Positions 4,862-5,246 of a DNA stretch of 5,246 nucleotides are shown piece after piece (the first letter of the stretch is position 1; every line of letters starts with the position of its first letter). The notes below the pieces were generated by a model that saw nothing but the letters and a program-made list of their open reading frames with translations, had not been told where the DNA came from and made no database searches. This DNA comes from Microbacteriaceae bacterium (lineage in GTDB: Bacteria; Actinomycetota; Actinomycetes; Actinomycetales; Microbacteriaceae): the NCBI GenBank assembly GCA_011620705.1, contig WOYR01000134.1, positions 13,467 through 18,712 on the forward strand, given 5' to 3'. The translations under genes and the position numbers were made by a program.

Positions 4862-5184
4862 GCCAGGTCACCACGCATGTGCTGGATGCCGCGCTCGGCA
4901 TCCCCGCCTCCGGCATCGCCGTCGCGCTCAGCGGGCCATCGGGCGAGCTGATCGCGACCGGCGAGACCGACGCGGACGGCCGCATCGCCGAACTCGGTCC
5001 TGCCGCGCTGACCCCGGGTGACTACCGGCTCGAGTTCCAGGTGGGCGCGTACTTCGCCGCTTCGGGCCGCAGCACCTTCTACCCCCGCGTGACGCTCGAC
5101 TTCATCGTCACGGACGCGACCGCGCACTATCACGTTCCCCTGCTGCTGAGTCCATTCGCGTACTCGACGTACCGCGGCAGTTAG
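4858..5184 (+). CDS. uraH: 5-hydroxyisourate hydrolase (transthyretin-related)
   Basis: A complete 108-residue transthyretin-like protein, the usual length for a cytoplasmic enzyme without a targeting sequence. It hydrolyses 5-hydroxyisourate, the urate oxidase product, to OHCU. The catalytic signature is intact: H7 in THVLDAALGIPASGI, R42 in DADGRI, H92 in HYHVPLLLSP, and the diagnostic C-terminal YRGS tetrapeptide, which separates these enzymes from hormone-binding transthyretin. The protein functions as a tetramer in characterised relatives. GTG 4858 overlaps the uraD stop (GTGA) and has a GGAG seven bases upstream. A urate oxidase gene, which often sits next in related clusters, does not follow; a convergent gene fragment does. 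Confidence 0.95.
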   Translation: MSQVTTHVLDAALGIPASGIAVALSGPSGELIATGETDADGRIAELGPAALTPGDYRLEFQVGAYFAASGRSTFYPRVTLDFIVTDATAHYHVPLLLSPFAYSTYRGS

Positions 5185-5200
5185 ACGTCTTCGCCCGCGG

Positions 5201-5246
5201 TCAGCGGTGGTACGCGTCCCGTCGATGTGCGATCGAGACCACTTCG
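5201..5246 (-). CDS. Possible RelE/ParE toxin, C-terminal end only (truncated by window edge)
   Basis: On the - strand a frame enters at the right edge and stops at TGA (5203-5201), giving 14 residues, EVVSIAHRRDAYHR. A final beta-strand followed by HRxDxYR is typical of the C-terminus of RelE/ParE type II toxins. Third-position G/C is high (10 of 14), better than in the competing frame that ends at 5181. The stop lies 16 bases from the uraH stop, convergent. Fourteen residues are little evidence, so this is a suggestion; an antitoxin gene would be expected beyond the window. Confidence 0.4.
   Translation of the reverse strand, partial: EVVSIAHRRDAYHR

Noticed and set aside
4369..5133. Upstream extension of the - strand nucleotidyltransferase frame to 5133 (450 codons in total)
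   Set aside because: The extension is antisense to uraD and uraH and has low-complexity Ser/Ala/Arg content; the LAAGGG motif places the true start at 4368 or 4386.
5181..5246. Alternative - strand C-terminus ending at TAA 5183-5181
   Set aside because: Its codons are poorer in third-position G/C and the peptide (ending TAGEDV) matches nothing I recognise; the frame ending at 5201 is better.
1..5246. CRISPR arrays, tRNA or rRNA genes, insertion sequences
   Set aside because: No spaced direct repeats, tRNA-like cloverleaf or terminal CCA, rRNA signature or transposase motif was seen; the only tandem repeat is the linker-coding one at 58-117.

Overview
The window is very GC-rich (roughly 70% or more by eye) and densely coding, with GTG/ATG starts, gene overlaps of 1 to 8 bases and strong G/C preference at third codon positions. 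This fits a high-GC actinobacterium. Frequent GCATCC/GGATGC hexamers and leaderless-type promoters would suit the Microbacteriaceae or a relative, but the genus cannot be fixed from this sequence.

The content is almost entirely a purine (urate/allantoin) catabolism locus. From left to right on the + strand: the C-terminal part of an amidase-signature hydrolase (1-698) with a Gly/Ser/Pro repeat linker; a 167-base intergenic region holding a long-loop inverted repeat, G5 tracts and a leaderless-type promoter; an ureidoglycine-glyoxylate aminotransferase (pucG, 866-2086); an allantoate amidohydrolase (allC, 2079-3341, overlapping pucG by 8 bases); and a SufU/NifU-type Fe-S scaffold protein (3341-3772, overlapping allC by 1 base). 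On the - strand, convergent with the SufU-like gene, lies a MocA/PucB-type nucleotidyltransferase (3781-4368). Divergent from it is a second + strand operon of OHCU decarboxylase (uraD, 4385-4861) and 5-hydroxyisourate hydrolase (uraH, 4858-5184), which overlap by 4 bases. A convergent - strand fragment at the right edge resembles the C-terminus of a RelE/ParE toxin.

Together: UraH and UraD convert the urate oxidase product, 5-hydroxyisourate, through OHCU to (S)-allantoin. An allantoinase, not in the window, would open the ring to allantoate. AllC then gives (S)-ureidoglycine, and PucG transaminates that with glyoxylate to oxalurate and glycine. The amidase is a plausible, unproven, candidate for hydrolysing oxalurate or another ureido/amide intermediate. 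The MocA-like protein and the SufU-like protein look like maturation factors for a molybdenum/Fe-S xanthine dehydrogenase that should be encoded nearby. Urate oxidase, allantoinase and xanthine dehydrogenase are absent here.

Points most worth a second look: the SufU paralogue embedded in a purine operon and lacking the usual N-terminal motif; a shortened, apparently frame-jumped version of the HAGTTPM motif in AllC; and a perfect 6+1+6 palindrome sitting on the start codons of pucG.
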